Below are positions 15,968 to 24,730 of a stretch of 64,000 nt of DNA, in pieces (position 1 is the stretch's first letter; the number at the start of each line of letters is the position of its first letter). Below the pieces are notes generated by a model. That model was not told where the DNA came from. It made no database searches and worked only from the letters and a program-made list of their open reading frames with translations. The translations under genes and the position numbers were made by a program. This stretch comes from an uncultured bacterium. Lineage in GTDB: Bacteria; Cyanobacteriota; Vampirovibrionia; Gastranaerophilales; Gastranaerophilaceae. The DNA lies in contig CACYUI010000001.1 of assembly GCA_902777605.1 (NCBI GenBank), positions 124,001-188,000 of the forward strand, read 5' to 3'.

Positions 15968-16672
15968 TTATGTAAATAACTTTCTGCCAATTCTTATCAT
16001 TGTTGCACCGTGCTTTATTGCAACAACATAGTCATCACTCATTCCCATAGACAGTTCAGGAAGTGAGATTTTAAACTCTGCTTCAAGTTCATTTCTGAAC
16101 CTTTTCATATCTTCGAACAACTCATCAAGTTCTGATTCATTTGCACCTAATGGCGCCATGTTCATCAAGCCAATAACTTCAATATTATTTAAGGACATAA
16201 TCGCATTAAAATCCTTTTTAAGTTGTTCTTTTGTATATCCGGTTTTCTGCTTTTCACCTGCATTATTAACTTGTAGTAAAATTTTCTCTCTCTTATTTAA
16301 ACGACAGGCTGATTTAGATATAGCTTCTGCAACTTTTAAAGAATCTACAGATTGGATTATATCGAAATTCTTAACAACTATATTAACTTTATTTGTTTGC
16401 AAATGACCAATAAAGTGAAATGTAGAATTGTCTTTGATTTCATCAGGAAGTGCATTAATTTTTTCAGAGCCCTCTTTCGCTCTGGATTCTGCAAAATCCC
16501 TAATCCCTGCTTCATACCCCGAAATCATTGATTTTAAACCGAAATACTTTGTTACTGCAATTATTTTAACTTTACAATGTGCGATGTTTTGTTTTATTTC
16601 GTCGAGGTTATGTCTTATAAACGAGCTATCAATTGGTATATCTTCGCCCCAGCTTTGTGATGGTATTAACAT
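15968..16672 (-). CDS. Pyridoxal phosphate homeostasis protein (YggS/PROSC family)
   Basis: Fold-type III PLP-binding protein without known catalytic turnover, involved in PLP balance. The 234 residues include the PLP lysine in IIAVTKYFG (about residue 42), HFIGHLQTNKV, and the C-terminal phosphate-binding motif ELSMGMSDDYVVAIKHGATMIRIGRKLF. The upstream gene of a two-gene operon with sepF, 19 bases apart. Confidence 0.94.
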   Translation of the reverse strand: MLIPSQSWGEDIPIDSSFIRHNLDEIKQNIAHCKVKIIAVTKYFGLKSMISGYEAGIRDFAESRAKEGSEKINALPDEIKDNSTFHFIGHLQTNKVNIVVKNFDIIQSVDSLKVAEAISKSACRLNKREKILLQVNNAGEKQKTGYTKEQLKKDFNAIMSLNNIEVIGLMNMAPLGANESELDELFEDMKRFRNELEAEFKISLPELSMGMSDDYVVAIKHGATMIRIGRKLFT

Positions 16673-16765
16673 TTCCCCCTCAACTTCTCTTTAATTATAT
16701 CCTTTTCCCATGATGTATACAAATACTATATTGTAACAACTTTTTGCCTTTTTATAAAACATGCT

Positions 16766-16790
16766 AAAACCCATGAAACACATGGGTTTT
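16766..16790. terminator. Bidirectional hairpin between flgE and yggS
   Basis: AAAACCCATG, five-base loop, CATGGGTTTT: a perfect ten-base stem with A and T flanks on both strands. It probably isolates yggS-sepF from the flagellar cluster. Confidence 0.7.
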
Positions 16791-16865
16791 AACCATGTTT
16801 ACAATTATTAAGTTTTGTTAAGTTTGCCACTTTTTGTTAAGAACTTGACATGATTTATTATGTAA

Positions 16866-16888
16866 AAGACATGCTATTGTCATGCCTT
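16866..16888 (-). terminator. Terminator after flgE
   Basis: On the minus strand AAGGCATG ... CATGTCTTTT forms an eight-base stem with one mismatch and a T run, 21 bases after the flgE stop. Confidence 0.6.
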
Positions 16889-16908
16889 TTATAAAACCAT
16901 GTTAATAT

Positions 16909-18231
16909 TTATTGTCCTAGATATGAAAGAATTTCCATTACTGAGCTTGCAGTAGAGAAAACTCTTGAATTCATTTGTATCATTCGTTGAGCAGAAATCA
17001 TATTTGAAAGCTCATGAGCAATATCAACATTAGATTCTTCATATCCGCCTGATTCAATTGAACCGAATGCCATTTCTCCTGCCATACCATAGTATATTTC
17101 CCCGACATCAGGTCCCCATTCCCATAAGTTGTTATTGAGAGATACAAGACCTTCTTGGTTAACCATTGTTGCAAGCTCTAATGCAAAATTTGAGTTTGTA
17201 ATTGCAGAACCTTCTGCGGTAACATCTGATCCGGTTATTGTAACACCTTCAGGTGTTGTATATTTCCATTGTATAGCCTGAGAATCATCTACATATTGCG
17301 TCAAAACCGATCCATCGTTATATGTTGCAATAAGAATACCGTTTTCGTCAATAGCAACATTATTAAGTGAAATTGCATTCTTATCATTGTAGTTAATCAT
17401 ATCTTGCAATTTAACAGTTTCATTCAAATTATTTGATGTTGAACTATTTCCCAAACCTGTTTCAGCCAAAAAGTTACTTGTAGTGCCTTCTGAATTAAAT
17501 GTAATATCACCCGAATATGAAATTTTACCATCTGCAACACTGAAACTTGCAGAAGAACCTGCTGCACTTAGGGCGCTGTTAAAATTATCTACAAGGGTTT
17601 GAACAGTCGAATTTCCGTCAGGAACATCAAGCGATACTGTAACATCACTGCCGCTGCTATCTTTTACAGTAGCAGACACTTTGCCTTGGGTTATACTTGC
17701 ATTATTTAATTCCGATATTTTTTTAGAGGCAATATTAGGGTCACCTTGTACTACTGCAAGCATATTTTTAGGAATCTTAACGGTTTTATCAGAGCCTGCA
17801 TTGGAATAAATAGACTTTGCGCCCATAACCTTCATACCGTTTTGTGTTACAAGATTTCCTGCTGAGTCAACATTAAACACACCATCTCTTGTAAAATACT
17901 GATGCTTATCAGCATCTTGCACTACAAAAAATCCTGTACCGGAAATCATTGTATCCAAATCTCTACCTGTAGAAACAAATGTTCCGGGATCAAAATTTCT
18001 CGTAATACCACTGATTTTTACACCTAAACCAATTTGTTTTGGATTGGTACCGCCACCATCTTTTGTTGCAGCACTACCATATGACAAATTGTTTGAATAA
18101 AGTGTTTCAAAAGTCATATTTGCTGTTTTGTAAGCAACAGTATTAATGTTTGCAACATTATGAGCAATAACATTAATTTGAGATTGTCCGACATTTATGC
18201 CGGTGCTTGATGTGTGTAATGCTTGTGACAT
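16909..18231 (-). CDS. flgE: Flagellar hook protein FlgE
   Basis: Structural subunit of the flagellar hook. The 440-residue protein has the rod/hook N-terminal signature (ALHTSSTGINVGQSQINVIAHNVANINTVAYKT), the FlgE-type DLDTMISGTGFFVVQDADKHQYFTRDGVFNVDSAGNLV segment, a variable Ser/Thr-rich middle, and the C-terminal coiled coil (SNVDIAHELSNMISAQRMIQMNSRVFSTASSVMEILSYL). A length of 440 residues favours hook over rod proteins. It is last in the fliJ-fliK-flgD-flgE cluster. Confidence 0.94.
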   Translation of the reverse strand: MSQALHTSSTGINVGQSQINVIAHNVANINTVAYKTANMTFETLYSNNLSYGSAATKDGGGTNPKQIGLGVKISGITRNFDPGTFVSTGRDLDTMISGTGFFVVQDADKHQYFTRDGVFNVDSAGNLVTQNGMKVMGAKSIYSNAGSDKTVKIPKNMLAVVQGDPNIASKKISELNNASITQGKVSATVKDSSGSDVTVSLDVPDGNSTVQTLVDNFNSALSAAGSSASFSVADGKISYSGDITFNSEGTTSNFLAETGLGNSSTSNNLNETVKLQDMINYNDKNAISLNNVAIDENGILIATYNDGSVLTQYVDDSQAIQWKYTTPEGVTITGSDVTAEGSAITNSNFALELATMVNQEGLVSLNNNLWEWGPDVGEIYYGMAGEMAFGSIESGGYEESNVDIAHELSNMISAQRMIQMNSRVFSTASSVMEILSYLGQ

Positions 18232-18275
18232 TATATTTTCTCCTCTTGTCTGGTATAATTATTTTTTTGTTTATC

Positions 18276-18755
18276 TTACGCTTTTTCTCTTATAGAGACT
18301 ACATTTTCTATTGAATAATATTGTCCGTTAACTTTAATTTTTCCCGTTCCGTCTTCAAAACTTGCTTCTGTTACATTTCCGGTAATAGATATAGGATGTT
18401 TAGGATCTTGCTCATTAGGAATTTGCAAAGTAACATCTTTACCTATCATAGAAAGCGTTTGAGTAATTTCAGAATTCAATGTCATATCATTATACATTGC
18501 ATTTATATATTGCGCACAATTTTCAAGTCCGCTATTCATTTGACTCATTTGCTCAAGTGATGAATATTGTGCAAGTTGTGACAACCATTCAGTATTATCA
18601 GTCGGTTCTGTTGGATCTTGATTTTCCAACTGTTTCAGCATCAATGTTAAAAACATATTGCTATCATTTTTCATACCCGTTGTACGCTCGCTTTGCGCTT
18701 GCGTAAATGCTGTTTCATTTCTCATTGCCGTTATTTGCGATGTAATTGATGACAT
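18276..18755 (-). CDS. flgD: Flagellar hook assembly scaffold FlgD
   Basis: Hook-capping protein needed for FlgE polymerisation. The 159-residue product has the FlgD N-terminal signature MFLTLMLKQLENQDPTEPTDNTEWLSQLAQYSSLEQM. It is shorter than many FlgD proteins because it keeps only a minimal C-terminal part (VTEASFEDGTGKIKVNGQYYSIENVVSIRE). Start chosen at the ATG at 18755 with GGGAG upstream; a TTG 15 bases earlier is less likely. Confidence 0.93.
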   Translation of the reverse strand: MSSITSQITAMRNETAFTQAQSERTTGMKNDSNMFLTLMLKQLENQDPTEPTDNTEWLSQLAQYSSLEQMSQMNSGLENCAQYINAMYNDMTLNSEITQTLSMIGKDVTLQIPNEQDPKHPISITGNVTEASFEDGTGKIKVNGQYYSIENVVSIREKA

Positions 18756-18778
18756 AACCTTCTCTCCCAAATTATTTT

Positions 18779-20125
18779 TTATACTTTACCATTTTCTTCT
18801 ATTTCAAACATCGTTTGTTCAAATTGTTTTTCATTTTCTTTTTGATGTCTTGCACTTTGTTGTTTATTTCCGCTATTTGATCCTTCTTGTTCCGTCCAAT
18901 CGGATTGATATTCATTATCCGCTGCCTCTTGAAGTTTAACAGTAACACTATCAACATTTATTCCGTGTGCAAGCAAAGATTCTTTTAATCCAGCAAGTCC
19001 TTTCATAATAATATTTTGCGCATCTTGAGTAGATACTGTAAATTGCGCGGCTAACCCTTCTTTTAAATTAAGAAGTTGGAGTGATACTCTGCCAAGCGAC
19101 TCAGGATTCATAACGATATTAACTTTTGAACCATTGTATAATCCTTCTATTTGCTTTGTTATTTGTTCAAGAATACGATTCGTATTAAATTCTTGAGTTG
19201 CCTTATTATTTTGCGCATTAGAAACAATTTCAATTTTAGAATTACCTTCTATACGCATCATAGCTTTTACAGCCTGTTCTTGCGGTGATTGATTATTCAT
19301 AAGATTATCAGAACCCGTTTCAGCACCGGCACATTCTGTTTCTATCGTTTCAATATTCAATTCTTTTACAACTTCATCTTCAACAACATCCCTAATTCTT
19401 TTACCTTCTGATTTTATAACATTTTCTTTTTCTGCCATTGTATTCATTACAACATCTTTTTCTGCTTTTTGAATGCTGTCATAATTTTTCAAAGTTTTAC
19501 TGATTTGATTGCTCTTTAAATTTGTGTCATCATTCTCGTTCTCATCAGAACCGAAATTTTCATCCCTGTCTTTAAAAGAGTGTTTTTGTAATTGTGATTG
19601 CAGCATCATAGCTGTAGCCGGATTCTCAAGGGGCTGGTTTAGTAACATTTCATCATTTTTCATAGCTGGATCCTCTTCTGTGATAGTATCGTCTGGTATT
19701 GTTGGGATAGTTTCATCTTTTTGATTTTCTGTATTTTCTTCTGTTTCAAGAGCAGTTAACTCTTCTGTATTTTCTTCTGTTTCAAGAGCAGTTAACTCTT
19801 CTGTATTTTCGATTTCTTCTTGTACGAGTGTTAAATCAATTGCTTTAAATGCTTCAGAAGTCTTTATAGATTCTTCTATAGCATTTTTAAGAGTTTCAAT
19901 TTCAGGTTTATTATCATTTTTTATATCTGCCAATTTTAATTGATCATCGGCATTTTCATTGATACTGTCTTCGTTAGCATCTTTTGTGTCATTTTGAGTT
20001 GAACTTTCAGTTTTTATATTTAAAACTTTTGAAAAATCTGCAATATCATCTTTTGCAAATTTGTCATTCAGACCAAATTTGTCATCTATTTGAATATTTA
20101 GATTGTTTAATAATGCTTGAGTCAT
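18779..20125 (-). CDS. fliK: Flagellar hook-length control protein FliK
   Basis: Molecular ruler that sets hook length and switches export specificity. The 448-residue protein is acidic and low complexity for about 300 residues, then has the conserved FliK C-terminal domain (KVNIVMNPESLGRVSLQLLNLKEGLAAQFTVSTQDAQNIIMKGLAGLKESLLAHGINVDSVTVKL). Near residues 113-136 the unit TEELTALETEEN is repeated in tandem, with a matching DNA repeat around 19735-19800. It lies between fliJ and flgD, as expected. Confidence 0.92.
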   Translation of the reverse strand: MTQALLNNLNIQIDDKFGLNDKFAKDDIADFSKVLNIKTESSTQNDTKDANEDSINENADDQLKLADIKNDNKPEIETLKNAIEESIKTSEAFKAIDLTLVQEEIENTEELTALETEENTEELTALETEENTENQKDETIPTIPDDTITEEDPAMKNDEMLLNQPLENPATAMMLQSQLQKHSFKDRDENFGSDENENDDTNLKSNQISKTLKNYDSIQKAEKDVVMNTMAEKENVIKSEGKRIRDVVEDEVVKELNIETIETECAGAETGSDNLMNNQSPQEQAVKAMMRIEGNSKIEIVSNAQNNKATQEFNTNRILEQITKQIEGLYNGSKVNIVMNPESLGRVSLQLLNLKEGLAAQFTVSTQDAQNIIMKGLAGLKESLLAHGINVDSVTVKLQEAADNEYQSDWTEQEGSNSGNKQQSARHQKENEKQFEQTMFEIEENGKV

Positions 20126-20569
20126 TTATTGAAACCTATATCTTGCAGATGTTATATCATCTATTTCTTTTATTTCAGCTTGAAGAAATTCTTTATAATA
20201 CTCTTCTTCTTGCTTTTCTTTTAACTTCTTCAGAACTTCTACCTTTTGATGTGCTTCCATAACCTCTTGCTGTTTTCTTTTAAGAATTGCTTCTGTGTTT
20301 GCAATTATTCTTTCTTGGTTTGTTGCATCACCTATAAGTTTAATTCCGTATTCTCTGTGAGCTTCTACCTGTTCAATGTCCATGTTCTCAGCTGTACAAA
20401 GAGTTTCTAATTTTATTTTATTTTCTTCTTGGTTATTGAAAATTTGTTGGAGCTTTTCTTTTTGCAAATTTAAAGCAGCTAATATTTTTGCCATTTCCAT
20501 TTGTCTTTCTTCAAGCTCTTTTTCTCGCATGTTAAGAACAACCTGCATGCGAAATACAAATTTTTTCAA
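20126..20569 (-). CDS. fliJ: Flagellar FliJ-like chaperone
   Basis: Coiled-coil component of the flagellar export apparatus. The product is almost entirely helical and charged (KKFVFRMQVVLNMREKELEERQMEMAKILAALNLQKEKLQQIF), matching the FliJ pattern F-x-F-R-x-Q-x-V-L at the N-terminus. The start is uncertain: no good ATG fits. The TTG at 20569, just before KKFVF and after a GAGGCAGG sequence, fits the family N-terminus, while a second TTG at 20596 adds nine residues. It abuts fliK (stop and ATG adjacent). FliI and FliH are not in the window. Confidence 0.8.
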   Translation of the reverse strand: MKKFVFRMQVVLNMREKELEERQMEMAKILAALNLQKEKLQQIFNNQEENKIKLETLCTAENMDIEQVEAHREYGIKLIGDATNQERIIANTEAILKRKQQEVMEAHQKVEVLKKLKEKQEEEYYKEFLQAEIKEIDDITSARYRFQ

Positions 20570-20601
20570 TTTTACCTGCCTCGTCCAAGAGTACAATAGT
20601 A

Positions 20602-20627
20602 CCTCTAATACTTTATCGTACTAGAGG
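20602..20627. other. Inverted repeat upstream of fliJ
   Basis: CCTCTAATAC, six-base loop, GTACTAGAGG: nine of ten bases paired and no T run, located between upp and fliJ. Possible leader structure or operator for the flagellar cluster. Confidence 0.45.
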
Positions 20628-20667
20628 CATGTCTATCATCATATAAATGTATGATATTTATAAAATT

Positions 20668-21330
20668 TTATACAAGAGTATTAAATATCCTATCACCGGC
20701 ATCTCCCATTCCCGGAACAATATATCCTCTTTCATTGAGATGAGAATCTACTGCCGCTACAATAAGATTTATATTTGGAAATTCTCCTAAAACAGCTTCG
20801 ATTCCTTGGGGTGCAGAAATCATACATACTCCTGATATATTTTCTTGCGGAATACCTTTTTCTACATACAGTTTTATTGCTTCTTTTAAGGAGTTCCCTG
20901 TTGCAAGCATAGGGTCAGTAATATATACATAATATTTTTTAGGATTATCAACCGGCATCGGAACTTTATTATAATACCAAACAGGTTTTAGCGTTTTTTC
21001 ATCTCTATACATACCGATATGACGAATAGTAGCTTGCGGAAGTATGTCCACTGCTTCATCCGTAAATATAAGGCCGGCTCTTAATATAGGCGAAATTATA
21101 ATTGTAATATCGTCATCTATTGTTTTTGTTGTAAATTTCGCTACGGGAGTTTCTATTTCCACATCACTTTGCGGAAGATTTTTAGTTGCTTCGTATAACA
21201 AAATTCTTGTAAGTTTTCTAGCCGCTAATCGTACTCCTTGAGTATCAGTATCTTTGTTTCTGATTGTACATAAACTTTGATTGACAATAGGATTAGTTAT
21301 TATTTTCAGATTTTTGTTTTCTTCTTGCAT
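20668..21330 (-). CDS. upp: Uracil phosphoribosyltransferase
   Basis: Salvages uracil to UMP using PRPP. The 220-residue protein carries the type I PRTase signature YITDPMLATGNSLKEAI (PRPP loop), TIIISPILRAGLIFTDEAVDILP and the C-terminal uracil-binding GYIVPGMGDAGDRIFNT. Its start lies 38 bases inside the 3' end of the mlaD-like gene in another frame, an unusually long overlap that suggests translational coupling. No better ATG exists downstream before conserved sequence begins. Confidence 0.94.
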   Translation of the reverse strand: MQEENKNLKIITNPIVNQSLCTIRNKDTDTQGVRLAARKLTRILLYEATKNLPQSDVEIETPVAKFTTKTIDDDITIIISPILRAGLIFTDEAVDILPQATIRHIGMYRDEKTLKPVWYYNKVPMPVDNPKKYYVYITDPMLATGNSLKEAIKLYVEKGIPQENISGVCMISAPQGIEAVLGEFPNINLIVAAVDSHLNERGYIVPGMGDAGDRIFNTLV

Positions 21331-21967
21331 CTAATTTTCTCCCTAATTCATCTACTCTCTGCTGTTGAATATCAATTGCATTATTTGAAAATTTTATAAA
21401 TTCTCCAAAATCTTGCGGATTTCCCATTGTAGGAGCTTCTATCTCGCTTAAATGTTTCCCAAAATGAGAAACGGTTGCTATAATACTGCCAATCGTTTTA
21501 AACATTTCGTTCAAAAGTCCATAAGCATCACTGAGTCGTTTTGGCGGTTCTACACTTATAATCGGAGTATTATTATCGATATATGTGTTTTCATCAGGTA
21601 AATACAGTTCTAGTGACTTAGACCCTGCCATACCGCTGAATTCAACAGTTGCCTCAGTTCCATGCGGAATTTTTATACTTTTGTTTTTGATAATAAATTT
21701 TACAAATACTTCATCTTTAAGAGGCTTTATCTCTGTTACAAAGCCAACTTCTATTCCCATCATTCTGACAGGAGAACCTACGATTAAACCGTCTACATCA
21801 GGAATAAACAAGCTATAGTCATTTGCTTTGTGAGGTTTGGTTATTCGTATAACAAAAAATATTACAACTATAAACAAGATAATAATTAACCATATAAGCA
21901 ATTCCCCTCTATGATCAATATATAATAAATCGTTTTCTTTTTTTTGCTCACTCATATCAAAAACCAT
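21293..21967 (-). CDS. MlaD/MCE-domain lipid-transport protein
   Basis: Inner-membrane-anchored, periplasmic substrate-binding subunit of an Mla-type phospholipid transporter (family knowledge). It has an N-terminal membrane helix (about 23-43, LLIWLIIILFIVVIFFVIRI), then an MCE domain (DGLIVGSPVRMMGIEVGFVTEIKPLKDEVFVKFIIKNKSIKIPHGTEATVEFSGMAGSKSLELYLP) and a helical tail. The ATG at 21967 is used, although 21955 is also possible and neither has a strong ribosome binding site. No MlaE or MlaF gene is adjacent. Divergent from flagellin. Confidence 0.85.
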   Translation of the reverse strand: MVFDMSEQKKENDLLYIDHRGELLIWLIIILFIVVIFFVIRITKPHKANDYSLFIPDVDGLIVGSPVRMMGIEVGFVTEIKPLKDEVFVKFIIKNKSIKIPHGTEATVEFSGMAGSKSLELYLPDENTYIDNNTPIISVEPPKRLSDAYGLLNEMFKTIGSIIATVSHFGKHLSEIEAPTMGNPQDFGEFIKFSNNAIDIQQQRVDELGRKLDARRKQKSENNN

Positions 21968-22027
21968 TATATAAAATTTTTTATTTATGCACAAGGAATA
22001 AAAGGTGTAAATATTTGTAAAAATTAT

Positions 22028-22054
22028 TAGGCATAAATGTTATAAATCCGACAA
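22028..22054 (+). promoter_or_regulatory. Tentative sigma-28 promoter of flagellin
   Basis: A -10 like TCCGACAA (22047-22054, 6 of 8 to GCCGATAA) lies 11 bases after a poor -35 (TAGGCATA). Expected from biology, but the -35 is weak. Confidence 0.3.
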
Positions 22055-22130
22055 AACATGGAATAAGAAAAGTAGGTAATATGGATTTTACCCCCGTTAC
22101 ACTGTGTGTTTTTATAAATAAGGAAATTTT

Positions 22131-22958
22131 GTGCTAAGCCTAAATACAAATACGACAAGTCTTATGGTTCAACGAAATCTCTCTAATGCAACAGAGGGTA
22201 TTAACAAAGCTATGATGCAGCTAACAACAGGATATAAGCTAAATAGTGCAAAAGATAATCCTGCTAATTATGCAATTGCAAAAAACATGGAAACAAAAAT
22301 TCATGCCTGGGGTGTCGCACAATCCAATATGTCAATGGGATACGATATGCTAGATGTCGCAGCATCTTCGGCAGAACTCATCGGAACACACCTTACAAGA
22401 ATTAGAGATTTATGTGAACAAGCTTGTAACGGAACTTATGGAGAACAATCAGTTAATGCAATAAAAGCGGAAGTACAGGGGCGTGTAGACGAGATAAACC
22501 GTATTAGGGCTAACACAGAATACAATGATATAAAATTATTTGGAGAAATCGGTTCAGACGGTTCTGTTAGTCAGAAAATAATAAATTTGCAAATAGGTAT
22601 TGATTCTTCTGCTTCTTCCAAACTTAGCATTGACACAACCCTGAACTTAAATGGATTAGGCGATATAGAGAATTGGGATATTACATCCTCTGATACTTTA
22701 GACAAAATTGATTCAATACTAAATGAACTATGGAATTACGAAGTCAAAATCGGAGCTTCTCAAAACAGAATAGAATATGCGCTTGAATCCTCAGATGTCA
22801 TTGTAACAAATTTAACATCATCATTATCAACAATTCGTGATGCTGATATAGCAAAGGCTTCCAGCGATTTAATAAAATATCAAATTTTACAACAGGCATG
22901 TGCAACCCTCTTAGCAACTGCAAATCAAATGCCTGCAATGGCACTGCAACTGTTATAA
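22131..22958 (+). CDS. Flagellin
   Basis: Filament subunit exported through the flagellar type III system. The 275 residues start at GTG after AAGGAAA and contain only the conserved D0/D1 regions: N-terminal LSLNTNTTSLMVQRNLSNATEGINKAMMQLTTGYKLNSAKDNPANYAIAKNME and C-terminal IGASQNRIEYALESSDVIVTNLTSSLSTIRDADIAKASSDLIKYQILQQACATLLATANQMPAMALQLL. The variable surface domain is very short (about 60 residues), giving one of the smaller flagellin layouts. One base separates its stop from the convergent stop at 22960. Confidence 0.95.
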   Translation: MLSLNTNTTSLMVQRNLSNATEGINKAMMQLTTGYKLNSAKDNPANYAIAKNMETKIHAWGVAQSNMSMGYDMLDVAASSAELIGTHLTRIRDLCEQACNGTYGEQSVNAIKAEVQGRVDEINRIRANTEYNDIKLFGEIGSDGSVSQKIINLQIGIDSSASSKLSIDTTLNLNGLGDIENWDITSSDTLDKIDSILNELWNYEVKIGASQNRIEYALESSDVIVTNLTSSLSTIRDADIAKASSDLIKYQILQQACATLLATANQMPAMALQLL

Positions 22959-22959
22959 A

Positions 22960-23508
22960 TTAGTTTTTAAAAGCACCCCAAGCTCGCAAGAAACCTTTTT
23001 CGTACATAATAAGATAATATCCGCCTTCTTTTATATATTCTATTGTAGCTTCCATATGCTCATATTCTTTTGGCGGTGTCGCTCCCGTAACTGCATACTT
23101 TGCATTAATAATTTCTTGCATTCTATCTTTTCGCTTTTGCTTTTTACGCCATTGTTTTTCTTCTTTTGTTAGCTCTTTTTTGTCAGCATAAAGCTTTCTC
23201 ACTTCTTTTTCGTTTTCCGCAAGCTTAAATACAGGAATAACCGCAATAAGATTTTTTGATTCTATAAGATACAGAAATTCTCTATCATCTGAAAGCGCAA
23301 GCTGGTAATATCCTGGTTTAATAAAATTACCGTTATGATCTGGTATATAGTCAGGAATCAGGAGTGTCGGCTGTTCATCTGTCGGAATAGAATATCTGTA
23401 TATGGAACCTTCATGGATAGTAATTCCAGACGGTATTACAGGGTATGGTGCTGCCGGAGCAAGATAATCAATATCTCTGAGAACAGGTGTTACAATTCCA
23501 TCAATCAT
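22960..23508 (-). CDS. Hypothetical protein coupled to rnpA
   Basis: The 182-residue protein is not assigned to a family. The N-terminal half is Pro- and Tyr-rich and looks beta-structured (APAAPYPVIPSGITIHEGSIYRYSIPTDEQPTLLIPDYIPDHNG). The middle is very basic (KELTKEEKQWRKKQKRKDRMQEII), followed by IEYIKEGGYYLIMYEKGFLRAWGAFKN. Its start overlaps the rnpA stop by four bases, so it is co-translated with rnpA. No signal peptide. The basic block would suit nucleic-acid binding, but that is only an inference. Confidence 0.6.
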   Translation of the reverse strand: MIDGIVTPVLRDIDYLAPAAPYPVIPSGITIHEGSIYRYSIPTDEQPTLLIPDYIPDHNGNFIKPGYYQLALSDDREFLYLIESKNLIAVIPVFKLAENEKEVRKLYADKKELTKEEKQWRKKQKRKDRMQEIINAKYAVTGATPPKEYEHMEATIEYIKEGGYYLIMYEKGFLRAWGAFKN

Positions 23509-23864
23509 AATTTACTCACTAGCTTTCTTATTGCAAAATCTATTTCTTTAAAATTTTTATTTAAAAGTTTAGAAGAAGCAACAAATATAAGTGATAAATA
23601 TTTTGATGGTACATTATCTTCTTTTATTAAAAGTCTGTAGCTTTCCCTCATCAAACGCTTTATTCTATTGCGCTTAACTGCGCGTTTGTGAAATTTTTTG
23701 CTTACAACAAAACCAACTTTTGTCGGAGATTCATTTTCCTTTTCTTTTCCTATAAACATGGTTATTCCATTATAGTAAAGAGTTTTTCCCGTTCTATATG
23801 TTGCAGCAAAAGCCGTTCTTTTTTTTAGTCTGTAATTTTTCGGAAGCATAATAAAATCATACAT
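23505..23864 (-). CDS. rnpA: Ribonuclease P protein component
   Basis: Protein subunit that helps the RNase P RNA bind pre-tRNA. The product has the signature FVVSKKFHKRAVKRNRIKRLMRESYRLL (RNR motif) and the usual N-terminal LPKNYRLKKRTAFAATYRTGKTLYYN. The family normally begins MLPKxxRL, which corresponds to the ATG 15 bases into this frame; the first ATG has AGGGA directly abutting, so the start is uncertain. No rpmH is visible immediately upstream, which is unusual since rpmH-rnpA is a common pair. Confidence 0.93.
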   Translation of the reverse strand: MYDFIMLPKNYRLKKRTAFAATYRTGKTLYYNGITMFIGKEKENESPTKVGFVVSKKFHKRAVKRNRIKRLMRESYRLLIKEDNVPSKYLSLIFVASSKLLNKNFKEIDFAIRKLVSKL

Positions 23865-23899
23865 TCCCTGTAAAGAAATGTAAAGTTTTTGTTAGTTTT

Positions 23900-23928
23900 T
23901 GCAATTTTAGTTAATAAAAAAACTTTAT
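23900..23928 (+). promoter_or_regulatory. Bipartite GKCAATT-N14-WACTTTAT element
   Basis: TGCAATT (23900-23906), 14 bases, AACTTTAT (23921-23928), 43 bases upstream of the ATG at 23972. Confidence 0.5.
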
Positions 23929-23971
23929 ATAAATATAGTGTGTTAGTACTCGTGTAGTAAAGGTTTAATAA

Positions 23972-24730
23972 ATGGCAGGAATTGAAGCAATATCAATGAT
24001 TTTACCATCGATTACTTCAGGAACAATATTTGCCCCGAGAAGAGCAAATAAAGGTGCAGAATCTAACAATGCGCTTGTTGCTGCCATGAACTTTGGTATT
24101 GCAGGAGGACAAATCGGAAATGTATTTAGAGGAGTAGCCGGAGTAGCAAAAGCTTCTACAGGTGATATTGCAGCAAAAATTGTCGAATTAGATAATAAAA
24201 TCATAAATGCATCAGACAAACTTTCAAAAGCTGATAAAATAGCAAATGGAATGCTGAAAGCAGGAAGTTTCACAATGAGAAATATAAACCCTGCTATTGG
24301 CGCAACAGAATTAGTAAAAGCCCTGTTTGCAAAAGATAAAACTGATGCAGCTTTAACAGGTGGTTGTGCTTTTGGTTCAATGCTTCTTGGAGAATATGGA
24401 GTTAAAAATCTGTTTGGATTAGCAAAAACTTCTTATAAAAACGGAGTTTATACAGTTACTCCTAGAACAGCATTGTACAAAAAATTAGATTGTTATCCTG
24501 TTGTAAAAGAGCAACTAAAAGCAATAGCTGATTATTTAGTAACTAAACATATAGTAAGTGAGAAAGTAATTAAACATGTACCACCTATCGCAAAAGGCGT
24601 CCTTTTTGCGTTGGGTTCAATATTCTCATACGCAGGCGGCCGCAAAATAGGTAAGGCGCTATCAAACAAATATAAAGAAATAAAAGGAGAAACACCTTTA
24701 AATAATCAAGAAAACAGAGAAGCTGCTTAG
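23972..24730 (+). CDS. Hypothetical Ala/Gly-rich protein with hydrophobic segments
   Basis: The 252-residue protein is of unknown family. It has Gly/Ala-rich hydrophobic stretches (MNFGIAGGQIGNVFRGVAGVAKAS; AALTGGCAFGSMLLGEYGVKNLFG; IAKGVLFALGSIFSYAGGRKIGKAL) that could be membrane-associated helices, but no cleavable signal peptide. It is preceded by the bipartite promoter-like element shared with other unknown genes. Its TAG stop shares four bases with the stop of the convergent gene at 24727. No ribosome binding site of usual strength. Confidence 0.6.
   Translation: MAGIEAISMILPSITSGTIFAPRRANKGAESNNALVAAMNFGIAGGQIGNVFRGVAGVAKASTGDIAAKIVELDNKIINASDKLSKADKIANGMLKAGSFTMRNINPAIGATELVKALFAKDKTDAALTGGCAFGSMLLGEYGVKNLFGLAKTSYKNGVYTVTPRTALYKKLDCYPVVKEQLKAIADYLVTKHIVSEKVIKHVPPIAKGVLFALGSIFSYAGGRKIGKALSNKYKEIKGETPLNNQENREAA

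Noticed and set aside
23881-23908. TAAAGTTT upstream of the gene at 23972 as a sigma-28 promoter
   Set aside because: The spacer is 12 and the -10 would be GCAATTTT without the GCCG core; the bipartite element explains the region better.
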